Made by a program: the position numbers and the translations under genes. Of a stretch of 64,000 nucleotides of DNA, positions 1 to 9,653 are shown piece by piece; the stretch's first letter is position 1, and each line of letters opens with the position of its first letter. This DNA is from Blattabacterium sp. (Cryptocercus kyebangensis) (GTDB lineage Bacteria > Bacteroidota > Bacteroidia > Flavobacteriales > Blattabacteriaceae): the NCBI RefSeq assembly GCF_003226855.1, contig NZ_CP029820.1:569688-633687 (forward strand). The letters are read 5' to 3'. A model generated the notes under the pieces. The model did not search any database. It was not told the origin of the DNA and saw only the letters and a list, made by a program, of their open reading frames with translations.

Positions 1-534
1 GCTTATAAAGTATTGCCTATACAACAAGCTGACTTGGGAATTGTTGCTATTGGAGAAAATGAAGGATCTTCAATAGTAACTACGGCTATATTAAAAAAAT
101 ATAAAAATCTTAGAATAGTCAGTAGATCTTTATCAGAGATACATGATACTATATTAGAGGCTATGGGAATTAATGATGTAATTCATCCGGAACAAGACGC
201 AGCTTTTCGGTTGACAAAACAAATATCTTTTAATTATGCTTTAGATTATTTTAGAGTAGACAATAAACATTCTATTGCAGAAGTTTTTTCTCCATGTTCC
301 TTTAGTGGAAAATCGGTTAAAAGTCTTAAATTAACACAAAAATATTCTGTTTCCTTAATTACTGTAATACGAGAAATTAAAAATTCTATTTCTTCCAATG
401 GAAAATCTAAAAAAAAAGTTATAGGATTAGTGACTGGGGATACTATTTTACAAAAAGGAGATATATTGACTCTTTTTGGATCTAATAAATCTATAATGAA
501 TTTTTTAAAAGATAAAGTAACAAATCATGATTAA
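1..534 (+). CDS. trkA: TrkA-family potassium uptake regulatory subunit (5' end missing)
   Basis: This is the cytoplasmic gating subunit of a Trk/Ktr potassium channel. Its RCK-N domain binds nucleotide and its RCK-C domain binds a small ligand. The reading frame is open to the first base of the window, so the start lies upstream; the first TTG in frame is mid-protein. The visible part holds the end of RCK-N (motif VAIGENEGSS with the following TTAILKK helix, typical of KtrA/TrkA) and a whole RCK-C domain ending with GDTILQKGDILTLFGS. The gene overlaps hemD by 8 bases, so the two are probably co-transcribed. The membrane partner TrkH/KtrB is not in the window. The family call is secure; the choice between TrkA and KtrA is not. 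Confidence 0.85.
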   Translation, partial: AYKVLPIQQADLGIVAIGENEGSSIVTTAILKKYKNLRIVSRSLSEIHDTILEAMGINDVIHPEQDAAFRLTKQISFNYALDYFRVDNKHSIAEVFSPCSFSGKSVKSLKLTQKYSVSLITVIREIKNSISSNGKSKKKVIGLVTGDTILQKGDILTLFGSNKSIMNFLKDKVTNHD

Positions 535-1200
535 AATACTTATGACAAAATCGGGAGATTATTCTTCTTTTTCTAAAAAAATTTTTTTTGTAAAATCTTG
601 TAATTTTTTATCCATAAAATATTTCATTTTAGATAAAAGACCTATTTTAAATGATCAACTAATTTTTACTAGTTGTAATGGAGTGAAGGGCTTCCTATAT
701 AATTTTGGAAAAGATTTTTTGAAAAAAAAAAAGTTTATGTAGTTGGATCTAAAACTTTTTTTTTTCTAAAAAATTGTGGAATTTTTTCCTTTATTTTTAG
801 AAAAAATTATGTTCAAGATCTTATGAATGAAATTTTTAAAAAAAAATCAAATCAATCTTATGATTGGTTTTGTGGAAAAAAGAGTAGTATGAATAAATGG
901 ACATTTTTTGAAAAAAAAAATATTTTTCTGAATCAATATGAAGTTTATCAAACTTTATTTCTTCCTAAGAAAATAAAAAATTTATCTAGTTATCATGGAA
1001 TCATATTTTTTAGTCCCTCTGGAGCAAAATCTTTTTTTATAAAAAATAGAATACAATATAATTCCAAAACGGAATTTTTCGCTATAGGAAAAACAACAGC
1101 TAAATTTGTTTCAAAGTTTTTGGATAAAAAAATATGGATTCCGGATAATCCTTCTTTAAAAGAAATTTTTATTCTTATAAAAAAAATTTTTTATTTTTGA
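527..1200 (+). CDS. hemD: Uroporphyrinogen-III synthase, frameshifted in a poly(A) run
   Basis: HemD closes and inverts ring D of hydroxymethylbilane to make uroporphyrinogen III, the precursor of haem. Two reading frames together give one protein. Bases 527-742 carry the N-terminal half, with the DQLIFTSCNGVKGF element seen in HemD. The second frame runs through 733-1200 and carries VYVVGSKTFFFLKN, then IIFFSPSGAKSFF and FFAIGKTTAKF. The switch lies in eleven A bases at 722-732. Twelve A bases would join the frames into about 224 residues, near the family length of about 250. The ATG at 527 overlaps the trkA stop. Either a sequencing error, RNA polymerase slippage or true loss explains the break. 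The actA-F respiratory enzyme and ccsBA in this window need haem, which argues for a working product. Confidence 0.75.
722..732 (+). repeat. A11 homopolymer at the hemD frame switch
   Basis: Eleven consecutive A bases sit exactly where the hemD reading frame changes. One more A, or two fewer, restores a single open frame. Runs of this length are known sites of polymerase slippage in AT-rich endosymbiont genomes and are also prone to sequencing error. Confidence 0.8.
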
Positions 1201-1339
1201 TTTATTAATCAATAAAAGAGAATAATAAAACTATTTTTTTTACATAAAATTTTATAAAACATCCATAAAAAATTTAATCTTATCACTAACTTATAATATA
1301 AAAAGATGGATTTTATTACAAGTTCTTTTTTTTACATTT

Positions 1340-2611
1340 TTATATATAAGGATATTTATATTTTTTACTTTCTTGAAAAAAAGGATGTCCAATAGAATTG
1401 AGTTTTTTTCTATTTAAATTTATAAATAATATATAAATAAAAATATTTCCTATTAGTAATAAAGCTCCTATTTCATGTAATCCAAATTTTGGATAAAAGG
1501 GGTCATTGACAATGACATCTGGGGCTATTAAATTGTATATATCTATATAATGCCCAACGAGTAAAGAAGAAGAAACTATAAGTACTATTTTTGGATTAAT
1601 TTTGCTTTTACTACTCATTAAACCAAAAAAAGGAACCAAAAAATTTAGAATAAGCATCCAAAAATGGATATTTCCATATAGTTCTTCTCTTTTCAAGAAA
1701 TGAGATACTTCTTCTGGAATATTTCCGTACCAATAAAGTAAAAATTGTGAAAACCAAAAATAACTCCACAATAAACTACTAGAAAAAAGATACTTACTTA
1801 AGTCATGCAAATGATTTTCATTAAAAAAAGGAAAACATCCTATTTTTTTTAGATAAATAGAAAGGATAGTAATAGTTCCAATCCCAGTTACCATATAAGA
1901 GCTTAAAACATACCAACTAAACAAAGTACTAAACCAGTGAGGATTCAAGGACATAATCCAATCCCATCCCATAAAAATAGATGTTATAGAAAAAAATATT
2001 ATAAAAATAATGGAAAGAAAATTTAATTTTTTGTAATCGTTCAAAGAACGTGTCATATTCAAAATATGAGACGTTTTTTTTATTTTAAAATAAAAAAAAT
2101 TCCAACCTATTATATAAATTAAACTTCTTATTAAGAAAAAAGGGATGTTTAGAAAAGCTCTTTTACTTGAAATAAGTTTATCATATTTTAATGAAGTAGG
2201 ATCATATAGATTAATATCCATCCAGTGAAATATATGAATAATATCCATGGAATTTAATAAAAAAAATATTAGAATCATAAAACATCCATATGGAATAAAA
2301 GAAGCTAATTCCTCTATGATAGGATGAATTATGATGGACCATCCTGATTGTGATGCATATTGTATTCCTAAAAATAATAAAGATCCTAGAGAAATAGTAG
2401 TAAAATAAAAAATAGCTATATATAACCCTATCCAAGGTTTATTTTCTTTTTTTTCTTCTTTTTTATTCGAAATCGTTTTTAGAAAAAAAAATTTTTTTTG
2501 GTTAAAATCTATTCTATTTAAAATAGGAATTTTATCAAAAAAAAGAAGAAAAAAACCTAACGTCATTAGAAAAAAAATAATTTTTTTTAATTTTTTAGAA
2601 AATTTATACAT
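1340..2611 (-). CDS. actF: Alternative complex III membrane subunit ActF
   Basis: ActF is an integral membrane subunit of alternative complex III, which oxidises menaquinol and passes electrons to cytochrome c or a terminal oxidase. The 423-residue protein is very hydrophobic, with about ten predicted transmembrane segments, and includes the patches MGWDWIMSLNPHWFST and YWFSQFLLYWYGN typical of ActF. It is the last gene of the actABCDEF order and follows actE by six bases. It ends convergent to hemD across a 139-base gap. Cytochrome oxidase genes, which often follow actF in free-living Bacteroidetes, are absent here. The assignment rests on both sequence and operon position. Confidence 0.88.
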   Translation of the reverse strand: MYKFSKKLKKIIFFLMTLGFFLLFFDKIPILNRIDFNQKKFFFLKTISNKKEEKKENKPWIGLYIAIFYFTTISLGSLLFLGIQYASQSGWSIIIHPIIEELASFIPYGCFMILIFFLLNSMDIIHIFHWMDINLYDPTSLKYDKLISSKRAFLNIPFFLIRSLIYIIGWNFFYFKIKKTSHILNMTRSLNDYKKLNFLSIIFIIFFSITSIFMGWDWIMSLNPHWFSTLFSWYVLSSYMVTGIGTITILSIYLKKIGCFPFFNENHLHDLSKYLFSSSLLWSYFWFSQFLLYWYGNIPEEVSHFLKREELYGNIHFWMLILNFLVPFFGLMSSKSKINPKIVLIVSSSLLVGHYIDIYNLIAPDVIVNDPFYPKFGLHEIGALLLIGNIFIYILFINLNRKKLNSIGHPFFQESKKYKYPYI

Positions 2612-2617
2612 TGTATT

Positions 2618-3226
2618 TCATCTATTTATTTTTTTTAGATACATTACATATTCTGATAATTTCCATCTATCACTTTCATTTAATTGAGAAGCATAAGAAC
2701 TCATATTGTTTTTACCATAAGTAATAACATGATAAATGCTTCCAATAGTAAGATCCCTATCTTTATAATTAGGAATCCCAAATATTTTTTCATTTTTGAC
2801 TAAAATTCCTTGTCCATCTCCATTATCTCCATGACATATAGAACAATTTATTTTATATAGTTTTTCTCCATCTTCTATGTTTTTCTTGTATTTATCCTCG
2901 TTTTTTTCTTTTTTTGAAAAAGTATTATATTCCTTATTTTTTTTTCTTATGTAAGAAAGAATTTCATAAGAATTTCTTGGAATAGTTCCTTTCACTGGTA
3001 AAAGAGAGGAAGTTTTTTCTTTTAAAAAAAGAGAAATTTTAATTTTTCTAACAGTTTTTTTGTAATTAGGGTATGGTTCTGAATAAGGTTCATAAGCATC
3101 CGAATAGTACATATCTGGCATATATACTCTATTGGGTTTTGATTTATCAAACCAACAGGAATTCAATGATCCATTAATAAATATAAATAAAAAAAGTAAA
3201 ATAACATAAAAATATTTATTATTCAT
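2618..3226 (-). CDS. actE: Alternative complex III monohaem cytochrome c subunit ActE
   Basis: ActE is a membrane-attached cytochrome c of alternative complex III that relays electrons out of the complex. The protein has about 202 residues. An N-terminal hydrophobic stretch ends in LNSC, a plausible lipobox with lipid attachment at the Cys. The C-terminal half is a class I cytochrome c domain with one haem motif, CSICH, followed by GDNGDGQG; Met in the NNMSSYASQL region is a likely second haem ligand. The ATG at 3226 was chosen over a TTG two codons upstream because it directly precedes the signal sequence. It lies between actD and actF in the usual order. Confidence 0.9.
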   Translation of the reverse strand: MNNKYFYVILLFLFIFINGSLNSCWFDKSKPNRVYMPDMYYSDAYEPYSEPYPNYKKTVRKIKISLFLKEKTSSLLPVKGTIPRNSYEILSYIRKKNKEYNTFSKKEKNEDKYKKNIEDGEKLYKINCSICHGDNGDGQGILVKNEKIFGIPNYKDRDLTIGSIYHVITYGKNNMSSYASQLNESDRWKLSEYVMYLKKINR

Positions 3227-3242
3227 AATCAATCTTTTTATG

Positions 3243-3773
3243 TTAAATTATTCTTTTTACGTTTACTTCCATAGCTCCATTTTCTTTTAATAAATTCAAT
3301 ATTTTTTCAACATTGTTTTTTGCATAAATTTCTATTAGAAACATATTATCAGTAGTTCTTTCATCTGGATTTTTTGGAGAAGACCCAGGGAATAATCTAC
3401 ATTGGATAAGATAAGTGATACACATAAAATGTGCAGAAAAAAAAATGGAAAATTCAAATATTACAGGAATAAAAGAGGGTAGATTCCTAATCCAAGAAAA
3501 AGAAGGTTTTCCTCCAATATTTTGTGGCCAATCATAAATCATGGTATACCAAGTAAGTAGACTTGCCATAAAAAATCCAAAAAATCCATATAAAAAGGAT
3601 AAAAAAGATAAATTAGTTTTTTTTAATTCAAGTATTTTGTCTAAACCGTGAACTGGAAATGGAGAATATACTTCATATATAGTTATCTTTTTTTTTATAA
3701 GAATTTTTATACTATTGATCATTAAATCATCATTATTGTATAATGCATGAATATTAAATTCGGATTTATTCAT
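3243..3773 (-). CDS. actD: Alternative complex III subunit ActD (DUF3341)
   Basis: ActD is a small membrane subunit of alternative complex III from the DUF3341 family. The 176-residue protein starts with a soluble region containing the family motif YSPFPVHGLD, followed by two transmembrane hairpin helices and a short soluble tail. It follows actC after two bases and precedes actE by ten, so the genes are translated from one message. Its exact job in the complex is structural as far as is known. Length and order match the family well. Confidence 0.92.
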   Translation of the reverse strand: MNKSEFNIHALYNNDDLMINSIKILIKKKITIYEVYSPFPVHGLDKILELKKTNLSFLSFLYGFFGFFMASLLTWYTMIYDWPQNIGGKPSFSWIRNLPSFIPVIFEFSIFFSAHFMCITYLIQCRLFPGSSPKNPDERTTDNMFLIEIYAKNNVEKILNLLKENGAMEVNVKRII

Positions 3774-3775
3774 TT

Positions 3776-5164
3776 TTATTTTTTTGTAATACTGGTACTT
3801 ATTTTAGAAGATTTCAGTATTGTTTTTAATTCCGACTGTGATATAACTGGAAATACACGTATGTATAGCAAATAAAGGACAAAAAAGAAACCTATGGTAC
3901 CTATAAAAATACCGACATCTACAAATGAAGGAAGAAAACCTGTCCAAGATGAAGGAAGATAATCATGACTAAGATTTAAAACGATAATATCAAATCTTTC
4001 AAACCACATTCCAATATTTATGATAATAGCTATTATATAAGACCAAAAAAAACTTCTACGTATTGATTTTATCCATAATAATTGTGGAATTAAAACATTA
4101 CAAATTATTAAAATCCAAAAAGCCCACCAGAATGGACCAGTTGCTGCTTTTACAGAAAAATAAATAAATTTTTCGTAGGGATTACTAGAATACCATGCTA
4201 AAATAAATTCGGATATATATGCTAATAGAACTATTCCCCCTGTTAATAAAATGATCATATTCATATATTCAATATGATTTCTCGTAATATAACTCTCTAG
4301 AGAGAGTACTTTTCTTGCCACACCTAATAAAGTTTGGACCATAGCAAAACCAGAAAATATAGCTCCAGCAACAAAATAAGGAGGAAAAATAGTACTATGC
4401 CATCCCTTAATTACAGAGGTTGAAAAATCAAAAGAAACAATTGTATGTACAGAAAAAACTAATGGAGTGCAAAGTCCTGCTAAAACTAAAGAAATTTCTT
4501 CAAATCTTTTCCAATCTTTGGATCTTCCTCCCCATCCGAAACTAAGAATACCATATATTTTTTTTTGGATAGGATCTTTTACTCTATCTCGTATCATGGC
4601 AAAATCTGGAATTAATCCCATAAACCAAAAAACAGTAGAAACGGAAAAATAAGTACTAATCGCAAATACATCCCATAAAAGTGGAGAATTAAAATTAGGC
4701 CATAAACTTCCAAATTGATTAGGAATAGGTAATACCCAATGGGCATTCCAGGGTCTACCCATATGAATAATAGGGAATAATCCAGCTTGTATAACCGCAA
4801 ATATTGTCATAGCTTCAGCTGATCGATTAATAGATAAACGCCATTTTTGACGAAATAATAATAAAACTGCGGAAATTAAAGTCCCTGCATGACCAATACC
4901 TACCCACCAAACAAAATTAGTTATATCCCAAGCCCAATTAACGGTTCTATTTAACCCCCATACTCCTATTCCTGTACTTACAGTGTAAAAAATACATCCT
5001 AATCCCCAAAAAAAAGCTAAAATTGAAATAAAAAAAGAAATCCACCATAATGATCCAGCTTTTTTTTCTATAGGATTCAGGATATCTTCAGTAATATTTT
5101 GAAATGTTTTATTTCCGATAATTAATGGTTCTCGTATAGGGTTGGATTCACGGTTATTTAGCAT
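3776..5164 (-). CDS. actC: Alternative complex III NrfD/PsrC-like quinol subunit ActC
   Basis: ActC is the NrfD/PsrC-like membrane subunit that carries a quinol-binding site in alternative complex III. The 462-residue protein shows about ten transmembrane helices. Recognisable patches include GVWGLNRTVNWAWDI, FVWWVGIGHAGTLISA and HMGRPW, all characteristic of ActC in Bacteroidetes. It follows actB after 13 bases. The nearby ActB protein provides the iron-sulphur clusters that receive the electrons. The assignment is secure. Confidence 0.95.
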   Translation of the reverse strand: MLNNRESNPIREPLIIGNKTFQNITEDILNPIEKKAGSLWWISFFISILAFFWGLGCIFYTVSTGIGVWGLNRTVNWAWDITNFVWWVGIGHAGTLISAVLLLFRQKWRLSINRSAEAMTIFAVIQAGLFPIIHMGRPWNAHWVLPIPNQFGSLWPNFNSPLLWDVFAISTYFSVSTVFWFMGLIPDFAMIRDRVKDPIQKKIYGILSFGWGGRSKDWKRFEEISLVLAGLCTPLVFSVHTIVSFDFSTSVIKGWHSTIFPPYFVAGAIFSGFAMVQTLLGVARKVLSLESYITRNHIEYMNMIILLTGGIVLLAYISEFILAWYSSNPYEKFIYFSVKAATGPFWWAFWILIICNVLIPQLLWIKSIRRSFFWSYIIAIIINIGMWFERFDIIVLNLSHDYLPSSWTGFLPSFVDVGIFIGTIGFFFVLYLLYIRVFPVISQSELKTILKSSKISTSITKK

Positions 5165-5177
5165 AAATTTTTTCTAT

Positions 5178-8144
5178 CTATTTCAAATTTTTAACTTTTA
5201 ATTGATAGGATACATTTGGTCGTATTCCAAGAAAATCAAGAAGTTTATAATTCCTTTTATCTTGAATTTTTTTTGAAATCTGACTATTTTTTTCATTGAT
5301 ATCTCCAAAAACAATGGCATTGGTTGGGCAAGAAATACTACAAGCTGTTTCAAATTCATCATCTTTTATTTTTCTATTTTCTTTTTTTGCTATTCCTATA
5401 ACAAATTGTGTTCTTTGTATACACAAAGAGCATTTTTCCATAACCCCTCTGGTTCGAACAACTACATCTGGATTTAGGACCATTTTACCTAAACTATTAT
5501 TCATATTATAATCAAATTTTTGGTTATTAACATAATTGAACCAATTAAATCTTCTTACTTTATAAGGACAATTATTTGCACAATAACGTGTTCCTACACA
5601 ACGATTATAACTCATCATATTTTGACCTTGCATTCCATGAGAGGTAGCTCCAACTGGACAAACTGTTTCACAAGGAGCATATTCACAATGTTGGCACATT
5701 ATAGGTTGAAAAGAAACTTTTGGATTTTTAAAAATTTCCTCTTCATTTTTTGATGAATTTATTTTTTCTGAATAATATCTGTCAACTCGTAACCAATGCA
5801 TATCTCTAGATTTTCTTATTTCTTCTTTTCCAACAACAGGAACGTTATTTTCTGAATGACATGAAATAACACAAGATCCACAACCGATACAAGCGTTTAA
5901 ATCTATAGATAAGTTAAAATGATGTCCATTTCTTTCTTTTTGATTATTTTTTTCTTCCCAAAGAGAAATTTTTTCTGGAGGGAGCATTCCTTTATGAGTA
6001 AGGACCTTTTCTTCTTCATTCCAAATTTTTTTAGATTTTTTTAAAAAAGTTTCTAAATCTGTTTCTTTGATTAAATTTCTTCCTACCGTTGTATTTTGTA
6101 CTTGAAAACAAGAAAATTTATGTATTTTATTTGTTTTTTTTATCTGTATATTTTTTTGTATTAAACTGAAATCTTCATAGACTACGTAGGCATTTTTTCC
6201 TTCGCATATTTTAGATAATTTTCCTATTTTTTGTCCATATCCAAAAGATAACCCTATAGAACCTATACCTTGTCCATGTTGAATGTATACAGGAATATCT
6301 TTAATTAAAATTTTATGGTTCTTGATTAAATTCACGCAATTTCCATTCATAGCTCCACTTCCTGTATACCAATTTTTTAGTCCTATTTTTTTTGCATCAT
6401 ATGATGATATAGTTAGATAGTTTTCCCAAGTAGTACGTGTAATAGGATCTGGAAACTCTTGTAGCCAAGGATTGTCATGTTGATGTCCATCTCCTATGCT
6501 TATTTTTGTGTATAATCTAAGTTCAAAATTTTTTTCCACTTTTTTTCCACTATTGATTAATTTTATTCCATATTCATGGATTTCTTTTTGATAATCATAT
6601 GTGAGTTTATTATTTTTTCTATTTTCTTTTTTTTCAACAAATCCATGAAATAAAGCTTCATTAAAAGAAGAAACATTAGACTGTGGAATTATTTTTTTTT
6701 CCCAAATTTTTTTTAAATATTCGTAATAATTTTTTTCTGGAATTTTTCCCCAAATTATTAAAGATTCTTGAAATTGTCTTGTATTAAAAAGGGATTGAAT
6801 GGTAGGCTGAATCAGAGTGTAAAAGTTGGTAATAGGATTAGTATCACCCCAACTTTCAAGCCAATGAGGAATAGGAGCTAATACATTCATAATTTCATTA
6901 GTTTCATCTTTTTTCATAGAAAAAGAAATAGTAATTGGAATTTTTTTTAAAAATTTTTTTATTTTACTAGAAAATGGAAGACTATAAATTGGATTGGTAT
7001 TATGAATTAAAATAGCACCAATTTTTCCTTTTTCTAAATCCACTATGAATTTTTTTAATTTTTTATCATTACTTTCTTTTGATAAAATAAATTTATTTTG
7101 TAGAGCATTACTTCGAATTTTTTGGTTTATTAAAAAAGATAGTATGTAAGATTCCTTATCCCCATCTGCAAAAATCACACTTTTTGATCCTTTTTCTGCA
7201 ATCAAATCGGCTATTTTATCAATTTCCTTATCTTGATTTATTCTTTTCCCAAAAAAAAGTTTTTGGTAAATTTCAAATAATATTTTTTTAATATCGGAAG
7301 GGGTTTTTGAAATACGAATATCTGCATTTGCTCCAGATAAAGTCATATTACTTTCTATCTGAACATGTTTTAACATTGATTTTTTTGGATTTTTATTCTT
7401 TACATAAGATTTTGCCATATTTTCTGGACTCCAATCTCCTAAAAAATCAGCATCGAAAGATACTATTAATTCCGTTTTTGACAAATCAAAAAGTGGAAAA
7501 GCACGAATTCCAAATATTTTTTCTGAAGCATCTAAAGCTACAGAATAGGAAATCGCATCATAAGTAATCCATTTAGTAGTAGGATATGTATTTGTAAAAT
7601 CCTGAATTAATTTTTTTGTAGAAAAGCTTGGATAAGAAGAGGAAAGAATAACAATATCTTTTTTTATTTTGGATATTTTTTCTAAATGGTTCATTACATA
7701 ATTGTCTATTTCCTTCCAAGAACATTTATTTCCATTAATAAAAGGATTTTTTAACCTTTCCTCATCATAAAGGGATAATAAGGAAGATTGTATTCTAACT
7801 GATGTTGTATTGAAATATTTTGAAGTTAAATTAGGTTCTATTTTTATTGGACGTCCTTCTCTTGTTTTCACCAATACACTTCCAATATCAAAAGAATCTA
7901 TCATAGTCGAGGCATAATAAGTAGGAATACCTGGAGTTATAACATCTGGTTTTACAATGTATGGTATAGATTTTATAACTGGGCCTTTACATGCTGCTAA
8001 AGCTACTGAAGCGGTACTAAATCCTACCCATTTTAGAAAATTTCGTCTGGATGTTTTATTTTTTTTTACAAATACTTTAACTAGAGTATTTTTTTCAGAA
8101 TGAGAAGGAAAAACGTTTTCTTTTTTATTATTTGATTTCATCAT
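5178..8144 (-). CDS. actB: Alternative complex III Mo-like/Fe-S subunit ActB, Tat-exported
   Basis: ActB is the large peripheral subunit of alternative complex III. The first two thirds resemble a molybdopterin oxidoreductase that in this complex lacks the cofactor. The last third is a four-cluster ferredoxin domain with motifs CIGCGSCVISC, CQHCEYAPCETVC, CVGTRYCANNC and CSLC...CSISC. The protein has about 988 residues from the ATG at 8144; a longer upstream frame to 8207 would overlap actA and adds no signal. Residues 31-38 (TSRRNFLK) followed by a hydrophobic stretch ending in a Cys are a twin-arginine signal with possible lipid attachment. TatA is encoded at 35669 in this window. The gene lies 47 bases after actA. 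Confidence 0.94.
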   Translation of the reverse strand: MMKSNNKKENVFPSHSEKNTLVKVFVKKNKTSRRNFLKWVGFSTASVALAACKGPVIKSIPYIVKPDVITPGIPTYYASTMIDSFDIGSVLVKTREGRPIKIEPNLTSKYFNTTSVRIQSSLLSLYDEERLKNPFINGNKCSWKEIDNYVMNHLEKISKIKKDIVILSSSYPSFSTKKLIQDFTNTYPTTKWITYDAISYSVALDASEKIFGIRAFPLFDLSKTELIVSFDADFLGDWSPENMAKSYVKNKNPKKSMLKHVQIESNMTLSGANADIRISKTPSDIKKILFEIYQKLFFGKRINQDKEIDKIADLIAEKGSKSVIFADGDKESYILSFLINQKIRSNALQNKFILSKESNDKKLKKFIVDLEKGKIGAILIHNTNPIYSLPFSSKIKKFLKKIPITISFSMKKDETNEIMNVLAPIPHWLESWGDTNPITNFYTLIQPTIQSLFNTRQFQESLIIWGKIPEKNYYEYLKKIWEKKIIPQSNVSSFNEALFHGFVEKKENRKNNKLTYDYQKEIHEYGIKLINSGKKVEKNFELRLYTKISIGDGHQHDNPWLQEFPDPITRTTWENYLTISSYDAKKIGLKNWYTGSGAMNGNCVNLIKNHKILIKDIPVYIQHGQGIGSIGLSFGYGQKIGKLSKICEGKNAYVVYEDFSLIQKNIQIKKTNKIHKFSCFQVQNTTVGRNLIKETDLETFLKKSKKIWNEEEKVLTHKGMLPPEKISLWEEKNNQKERNGHHFNLSIDLNACIGCGSCVISCHSENNVPVVGKEEIRKSRDMHWLRVDRYYSEKINSSKNEEEIFKNPKVSFQPIMCQHCEYAPCETVCPVGATSHGMQGQNMMSYNRCVGTRYCANNCPYKVRRFNWFNYVNNQKFDYNMNNSLGKMVLNPDVVVRTRGVMEKCSLCIQRTQFVIGIAKKENRKIKDDEFETACSISCPTNAIVFGDINEKNSQISKKIQDKRNYKLLDFLGIRPNVSYQLKVKNLK

Positions 8145-8194
8145 GAATATTATTTTTAATAGAAAAAAAACTATAATATCATTAGTCAGTTTTG

Positions 8195-9514
8195 TCAATA
8201 ATGACATTTAGCACATTCCAGACCACCAATCATATCTACTGTTATTTTTCTTTCTTTTCTTTTTTTTATAAAATTTGGAAAATATTCTTTATAATATTGA
8301 TTTTCAGTATCTATTTCTGTATTCTTATGACAAGATATACACCATTCCATCGTAAAACTATTGGCCATTTCTACTTGATCCATATCTTGGACTTTTCCAT
8401 GACAGGCATTACATGATAAATCTACTTTTTTGGATTTTTTGATCATCTTTTCTCCGGTTATTATATGTTGAGAATGATCGAAATATACAAAATCAGGCAT
8501 ATTGTGTATACGTATCCACTGAATTGGATGAGTTTTTTTAGAAAATTCTCTTAATTCTGGATTCCAACCTACTGAATCATATATTTTTTGTATTTCTTTA
8601 TTGTATTCATCTCTACTTTTTCCTTTTTCTATATAATTTCCTTTATATTCGTTGATAGTAATATGACAATTCATACAAATATTAGCCGAAGGAATTCCAG
8701 ATACTTTGCTATATTTTGCGGAAGAATGACAATATTGACAATCAATTCCATTTATTCCAGAATGAATTTTATGAGAAAAGTAAATAGGTTGTTCTGGTTT
8801 ATATCCTTTATTCACATCTATTTCCATTAAAAAAATCCATATTCCATATATTCCTAATATGAAAAAAAATCCTATAAAAGAAGAAAGGAAATACCAATTT
8901 TTCTTTTTATATCCTAAAAATTTATATAAAAATAAATAGGATAATATCCAAAAATTTTTTTTCTTTTTTTCTGTAAAAATAAAATCATTACTTAGTAAAT
9001 GAGTTAAAATATAAACTTTATATAGAATCCAAAATAAAATTGTAGAGATAATAAAAAGGCCAAAAAAAATTATTTTTATTAGAAATTTATTTTTTTCTAG
9101 TTCTAGATTATTATGAAATTCTTGTTTATTTTCTTGTTCTTGTTTATTATCTTGTTTTGGTTTTTTAATAAAGGATAATATATCGTCTATTTGTTGTTCG
9201 GATAATTTAGGAAATGAGTTCATTTCTACGTTTCCATATTCTTTATAAATAGAAATGGCCTCTTTATCTCCACTATTTCTCAGTGATTTATTATCAATTA
9301 TCCATTTATGTAGCCATTCTCTATTCCTTTTTTCGGTTACACCATATAAAGCTGGTCCTATCATCTTTTTTTCTAAATCTAGAGAATGACAGGATGTGCA
9401 ATTTTGTTTAAAAAGTTCTTTTCCTTTTTTGAAATTTCCTTCTATATTTTTTGCTTCAATTAGAAATATAAAAGTAGAAAATGAAAAAAAAACAGAAAAT
9501 AAAAAATTTTTCAT
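8195..9514 (-). CDS. actA: Alternative complex III multihaem cytochrome c subunit ActA
   Basis: ActA is the multihaem cytochrome c subunit of alternative complex III. The 439-residue protein starts with a signal peptide and a class I cytochrome c domain with haem motif CTSCH at about residues 39-43. A membrane-spanning region follows in the middle of the protein. The C-terminal half has five more haem motifs: CQYCH, CMNCH, CNACH, CISCH and CAKCH, the last at the very end. All six haems need the CcsBA system at 29371-32541. It is the first gene of the act operon, and a candidate promoter lies upstream at 9549-9556. Confidence 0.93.
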   Translation of the reverse strand: MKNFLFSVFFSFSTFIFLIEAKNIEGNFKKGKELFKQNCTSCHSLDLEKKMIGPALYGVTEKRNREWLHKWIIDNKSLRNSGDKEAISIYKEYGNVEMNSFPKLSEQQIDDILSFIKKPKQDNKQEQENKQEFHNNLELEKNKFLIKIIFFGLFIISTILFWILYKVYILTHLLSNDFIFTEKKKKNFWILSYLFLYKFLGYKKKNWYFLSSFIGFFFILGIYGIWIFLMEIDVNKGYKPEQPIYFSHKIHSGINGIDCQYCHSSAKYSKVSGIPSANICMNCHITINEYKGNYIEKGKSRDEYNKEIQKIYDSVGWNPELREFSKKTHPIQWIRIHNMPDFVYFDHSQHIITGEKMIKKSKKVDLSCNACHGKVQDMDQVEMANSFTMEWCISCHKNTEIDTENQYYKEYFPNFIKKRKERKITVDMIGGLECAKCHY

Positions 9515-9548
9515 AATTGATGAATAAATTCATAATATTTTTAATCAA

Positions 9549-9556
9549 CAAAAATA
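9549..9556 (-). promoter_or_regulatory. Candidate Bacteroidetes -7 promoter element for the act operon
   Basis: On the minus strand this reads TATTTTTG, matching the Bacteroidetes -7 consensus TAnnTTTG. It ends 34 bases before the actA ATG, the same distance as the candidate clpP element. I see no convincing -33 TTTG partner, and the base composition makes chance matches likely. Confidence 0.35.
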
Positions 9557-9653
9557 GAATAAAAGAAAAAAATTCGTAAATTCCTTTTTTGAAAAAAAGA
9601 ATAAAATAAATAGAATATTTAATTTTATATTTTTATTTATTCATATACATAAC

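Noticed and set aside
1201..1339. Possible terminator stems between hemD and actF
   Set aside because: Only weak, imperfect pairings such as TTTATT with AATAAA were found; too poor to list as a terminator.
2211..2435. A 74-codon frame inside actF on the same strand
   Set aside because: It overlaps actF in another frame and shows only aromatic low-complexity sequence.
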